From Caballeronia sp. dw_19 (GTDB lineage: Bacteria; Pseudomonadota; Gammaproteobacteria; Burkholderiales; Burkholderiaceae): a stretch of DNA of 64,000 nt. The stretch lies in assembly GCF_018449515.1 (NCBI RefSeq), contig NZ_JAAVUQ010000016.1:118297-182296 (forward strand). Direction: 5' to 3'. The notes below the pieces were generated by a model. That model was given only the letters and a program-made list of their open reading frames with translations, was not told where the DNA came from and did no database searches. Positions 60,725 to 64,000 of the stretch are shown one piece after another. Within the stretch, counting starts at the first letter, position 1. Each line of letters starts with the position of its first letter. The translations under genes and the position numbers were made by a program.

Positions 60725-62788
60725 ATGAATGCCGTCACTGAAGTATCTGCTGAAGCAAGCGCACCCCCGGGCGTTCGTGATGAAACCCGGTTGATGGCGA
60801 ACGCGCTCCGTTTTCTTGCCATCGATGCGGTCGGCCAGGCCAAATCCGGTCATCCTGGCATGCCGATGGGAATGGCGGAGATCGCCGTTGCATTGTGGAG
60901 CCGGCACCTGAAACACAACCCTCGCAATCCTGACTGGGCCGACCGTGATCGTTTCGTGTTATCGAACGGGCATGGTTCCATGTTGTTATACGGACTCCTG
61001 CATCTGAGCGGCTACGACCTGCCACTCGATGAACTGAAACGCTTCAGGCAACTGCACAGCAAGACGCCGGGGCATCCCGAGGTGGGGCTGACGCCGGGCG
61101 TTGAAACGACAACCGGACCTTTGGGCCAGGGATTTGCGAATGCGGTCGGCATGGCGCTTGCCGAGGCGCTGCTCGCGAGGGAGTTCAACCGGCCAGGGCA
61201 TGTGATTGTCGATCATCGAACTTATGTTTTTGTTGGTGATGGTTGCCTGATGGAAGGCATTTCACACGAGGCGGCTTCGCTGGCGGGTACGCTCGGACTG
61301 AACAAGCTGACAGTGCTCTACGACGACAACGGCATCTCGATCGACGGCCACGTGGCCCACTGGTTTGCCGACGATACTCCCGCGCGCTTCGAGGCCTATG
61401 GCTGGCACGTGGTGCGCGAGGTGGACGGCCATGATGTCGATGCCGTTGACCGCGCATTACGCCATGCGCGTACGGTCGGAAAGCCGACGCTGATCTGTTG
61501 CAAGACGGTCATTGGAAAGGGCTCGCCGTCGATGGCCGGGACCCACGACGTGCACGGCGCGCCGCTTGGTGCTGAGGAGGCCGCAGCCACCCGGCGTGCA
61601 CTTGACTGGCCTTATCCGCCCTTCGAGATCCCGGCGGCGATCCGGAACCGGTGGGACGCTCGCGAGCATGGGGAGACGGTTGAAGCCGACTGGACCGGTC
61701 GGTTCGGTGCATACCGGCGGCAGTTTCCCCGTGAAGCGGCCGAGTTCGAACGGCGTACGCGCGGAGCACTGCCTTCGCATTGGCGCACGGCTGCGCTGGC
61801 GCTCGTGCAGGACGCCAACCGCGCGGGTCAGTCTATAGCGACGCGCAAGGCGTCGCAGCAGGCGATAGAAGGGCTGGCTCGTGTGTTGCCCGAACTGTTG
61901 GGGGGATCGGCGGATCTCACCGGTTCAAACCTCACGCGCTGGAAGGAGGCCGTGACAGTCCAAGGCGGGCGCGACGGTGTCCAGGGCGGTAACTACGTGC
62001 ACTTTGGCGTGCGTGAATTCGGCATGAGTGCGGCGCTTAACGGCATGGCGTTGCATCGCGGATATCTGCCTTTCGGCGGCACCTTCCTCACATTCTCCGA
62101 CTACTCGCGTAACGCGCTGCGCATGGCCGCGCTGATGAAAGTTCGTACGGTGTTTGTGTTTACGCACGACTCCATTGGCCTCGGTGAAGATGGTCCGACG
62201 CATCAGTCGATAGAGCATGCAGCCAGCCTTCGACTGATTCCAGGTTTGGATGTATGGCGTCCGTGCGACACCGTGGAGACGGCGCAGGCCTGGGTGTGCG
62301 CGATCGACCGCGATCGTCCTTCCTGTTTATTGTTGAGCCGTCAGAGCTTGCCGTTTGTTTCGCGCGATGAAGAACAGATCGATGCCATTGCCAATGGCGG
62401 GTATGTGCTGCGCGACTGGGCGGCGCCGGCGGGCCGTGTGTCGAAGCGGGTGGTGCTGATTGCGACTGGATCGGAGGTCGCGCTTGCGCTGGCGGCGATT
62501 GAGCCGTTGCATGCGCAAGGAGTGTTTGCCCGGGTGGTATCGATGCCATCTACTACCGTGTTTGACCGTCAATCGCGAGCGTGGCGTGACAGGGTGCTAC
62601 CGCGGGACGTACCCCGTGTGGCGGTCGAAGCGGGAGTGAGTGCTTCCTGGCGGCAGTATGTCGGGCTGGACGGCGGGGTGGTGGGAATCGATTGTTTTGG
62701 CGAATCCGCGCCGGCCGAAGTATTGTTCGAGCATTTCGGGCTGACGGTCGAGGCAGTCGTCGAAGAGGCAAGCAGGGTTGCTTGCTGA
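60725..62788 (+). CDS. cbbT: Transketolase
   Basis: A 687-residue transketolase. The thiamine-diphosphate site shows GDGCLMEGISHEAASLAGTLGLNKL with YDDNGISIDG, and the N-terminal DAVGQAKSGHPGMPMGMAEIA is diagnostic. A GGAGG lies before ATG 60725. It moves two-carbon units in the regenerative phase of the Calvin cycle. Confidence 0.96.
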   Translation: MNAVTEVSAEASAPPGVRDETRLMANALRFLAIDAVGQAKSGHPGMPMGMAEIAVALWSRHLKHNPRNPDWADRDRFVLSNGHGSMLLYGLLHLSGYDLPLDELKRFRQLHSKTPGHPEVGLTPGVETTTGPLGQGFANAVGMALAEALLAREFNRPGHVIVDHRTYVFVGDGCLMEGISHEAASLAGTLGLNKLTVLYDDNGISIDGHVAHWFADDTPARFEAYGWHVVREVDGHDVDAVDRALRHARTVGKPTLICCKTVIGKGSPSMAGTHDVHGAPLGAEEAAATRRALDWPYPPFEIPAAIRNRWDAREHGETVEADWTGRFGAYRRQFPREAAEFERRTRGALPSHWRTAALALVQDANRAGQSIATRKASQQAIEGLARVLPELLGGSADLTGSNLTRWKEAVTVQGGRDGVQGGNYVHFGVREFGMSAALNGMALHRGYLPFGGTFLTFSDYSRNALRMAALMKVRTVFVFTHDSIGLGEDGPTHQSIEHAASLRLIPGLDVWRPCDTVETAQAWVCAIDRDRPSCLLLSRQSLPFVSRDEEQIDAIANGGYVLRDWAAPAGRVSKRVVLIATGSEVALALAAIEPLHAQGVFARVVSMPSTTVFDRQSRAWRDRVLPRDVPRVAVEAGVSASWRQYVGLDGGVVGIDCFGESAPAEVLFEHFGLTVEAVVEEASRVAC

Positions 62789-62840
62789 GCGCATCGGTTT
62801 TCAGGGGGTTATTGATAGCCTTGATATAACGGAGTCCGAA

Positions 62841-63875
62841 ATGTCATTTATCGCATTGCGTCAGTTGCTGGATCATGCAGCGGAACATGGCTATGGCGTG
62901 CCTGCGTTCAACGTGAATAACATGGAGCAGATCCAGTCGATCATGCAGGCGGCAGAGGCAACGCGCAGTCCCGTGATTTTGCAGGCGTCCGCGGGGGCAC
63001 GCAAATATGCCGGGGAGCCGTACCTGCGTCATCTTGTGTTGGCTGCGATCGAGGCGCATCCTGACCTGCCGGTCGTACTGCACCAGGATCATGGGGCGAG
63101 TCCATCGGTGTGCCAGCAGGCGATCCGGTCGGGCTTCACGTCCGTGATGATGGATGGATCGTTGATGCCTGACCAGAAGACGCCTGCCGATTACGTTTAC
63201 AACGTGGAGGTTAGCCGGCGGGTAGTGGAGGCGGCGCATGCGGTGGGGGTTTCGGTCGAGGGGGAGCTTGGATGTCTTGGTTCGCTCGAAACGGGGCAGG
63301 CCGGCGAGGAGGATGGCGTGGGAGCGCAGGGCCGGTTGTCGCGTGACGATTTGTTGACCGATCCCGAGCAGGCAAGGGCATTTGTCGGGGCGACGGGCGT
63401 GGATGCGCTTGCTATTGCCATTGGGACGTCGCATGGCGCGTACAGGTTTAGTCGTCAGCCGGATGGGGAGATTCTGGCGATTGACCGGATAGTTGCGATT
63501 CACCGGTTGATTCCGGATACGCATTTGGTGATGCATGGATCGTCGTCGGTGCCGCAGGAATGGTTGTCGATTATTCGTGAGTACGGTGGTGAGATACCGG
63601 TGACTTATGGCGTGCCGGTGGAAGAGATTCAGCGCGGGATTGCCAATGGCGTGCGCAAGGTGAATATCGATACGGATATCAGGTTGGTGATGACCGGGGC
63701 GATGCGAAGGTCGCTGGCAATGGCGAAGGGTGAGTTCGATCCGCGTCATGCGTTGAAGGCAGCGACGGCTGCGGCGAGGGATCTATGCGTGGCACGGTTC
63801 GAGGCGTTTGGATGCGCCGGGCAGGCTGACAGGATCAAGCCGCTAGGGTTGGATGTGATGGCACGGAAGTATTAG
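62841..63875 (+). CDS. cbbA: Class II fructose-bisphosphate aldolase (Calvin type)
   Basis: A 344-residue zinc-dependent aldolase. The zinc histidines are in VVLHQDHGASP and nearby conserved HGSSSVPQEW, with VEGELGCLGSLETGQAGEEDG. This form is the one found in cbb operons. Last gene seen in the operon; the window ends 125 bases later. Confidence 0.95.
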   Translation: MSFIALRQLLDHAAEHGYGVPAFNVNNMEQIQSIMQAAEATRSPVILQASAGARKYAGEPYLRHLVLAAIEAHPDLPVVLHQDHGASPSVCQQAIRSGFTSVMMDGSLMPDQKTPADYVYNVEVSRRVVEAAHAVGVSVEGELGCLGSLETGQAGEEDGVGAQGRLSRDDLLTDPEQARAFVGATGVDALAIAIGTSHGAYRFSRQPDGEILAIDRIVAIHRLIPDTHLVMHGSSSVPQEWLSIIREYGGEIPVTYGVPVEEIQRGIANGVRKVNIDTDIRLVMTGAMRRSLAMAKGEFDPRHALKAATAAARDLCVARFEAFGCAGQADRIKPLGLDVMARKY

Positions 63876-63902
63876 TCGCTGGCGCTTGTTTGGGGTTTGG
63901 GC

Positions 63903-63998
63903 AGGTTCTGGGGTTTGGGGTTAGCGGTCGGGGTGCTAGGTTCTGGTGTTAGCGGTCGGGGTTGATGCCGGGTTGCTGCTTTCGGCGTTAGCGGTCTG
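63903..63998. repeat. Imperfect short direct repeats after cbbA
   Basis: GTTAGCGGTCGGGGT occurs at 63920-63934 and 63948-63962, and its first ten bases again at 63987-63996. AGGTTCTGG also occurs twice (from 63903 and 63939). G-rich and noncoding; it may continue beyond the window. Confidence 0.6.
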
Positions 63999-64000
63999 CA

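Noticed and set aside
1..64000. tRNA, rRNA, CRISPR arrays and complete insertion sequences
   Set aside because: I looked for T-loop GTTCGA contexts, repeat-spacer periodicity and transposase motifs and found none that held up.

Overview
The window is GC-rich, and its codon use, porin type, LysR/IclR/GntR regulators, red-type RuBisCO operon and H4MPT-linked C1 genes all point to a beta-proteobacterium of the family Burkholderiaceae, most likely Paraburkholderia or Caballeronia (inference from gene content; I could not run a search). It holds about 60 genes in six blocks.

Block 1 (1-5233): the 3' end of a complex-I/hydrogenase-4-like operon (a large subunit lacking the C-terminal Ni-ligand cysteines, a fused ferredoxin/20-kDa iron-sulfur subunit, an HyfB-like antiporter subunit), then a fluoride-resistance unit: a fluoride (crcB-type) riboswitch, a CLC-F type fluoride exporter and a DUF190 protein. 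Block 2 (5477-16495): a GntR repressor divergent from a long operon with an Asp/Glu-racemase/decarboxylase-like enzyme, a hydantoinase/dihydropyrimidinase, a polyamine-type ABC importer, a cyanuric acid hydrolase/barbiturase-like ring-opening enzyme, a phytanoyl-CoA-dioxygenase-like oxygenase and an AtzA/TrzN-type amidohydrolase. It looks like an uptake and degradation route for an unidentified cyclic amide or N-heterocycle and is my best candidate for an undescribed system.

Block 3 (17160-26049): an IclR-controlled module (citryl-CoA lyase, family III CoA-transferase, MFS carrier, porin, IclR) whose two ends carry the same inverted-repeat operator, followed by a LysR gene divergent from a leuC-leuD pair. 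Together these look like organic-acid catabolism. Block 4 (26050-29304) is a decayed prophage lysis/tail remnant with a nonsense-mutated endolysin and an oppositely oriented methyltransferase cargo gene.

Block 5 (29581-55296) is a methanol/C1 island: mxaRSACKL (methanol dehydrogenase maturation genes, with no dehydrogenase structural gene in the window), a DUF2380 protein, a PQQ-associated beta-propeller, a TonB receptor, a histidine kinase/response regulator pair, pqqBCDE, cytochrome b561, the formyltransferase/hydrolase complex fhcBADC, and methanofuran-type cofactor genes (HisA-like, mfnD-, mfnF-, mfnE-, mfnB-like, DUF447). A 24-residue pqqA lies alone about 11 kb from pqqB. Block 6 (55715-63875) is a Calvin-cycle operon cbbLSXFPTA. 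Blocks 5 and 6 together suggest that methanol is oxidised through PQQ dehydrogenase and methanofuran/H4MPT to formate and CO2, with CO2 refixed by RuBisCO. fae, mtdB, mch and a xoxF/mxaF gene are not in the window and must be elsewhere if the pathway is complete.
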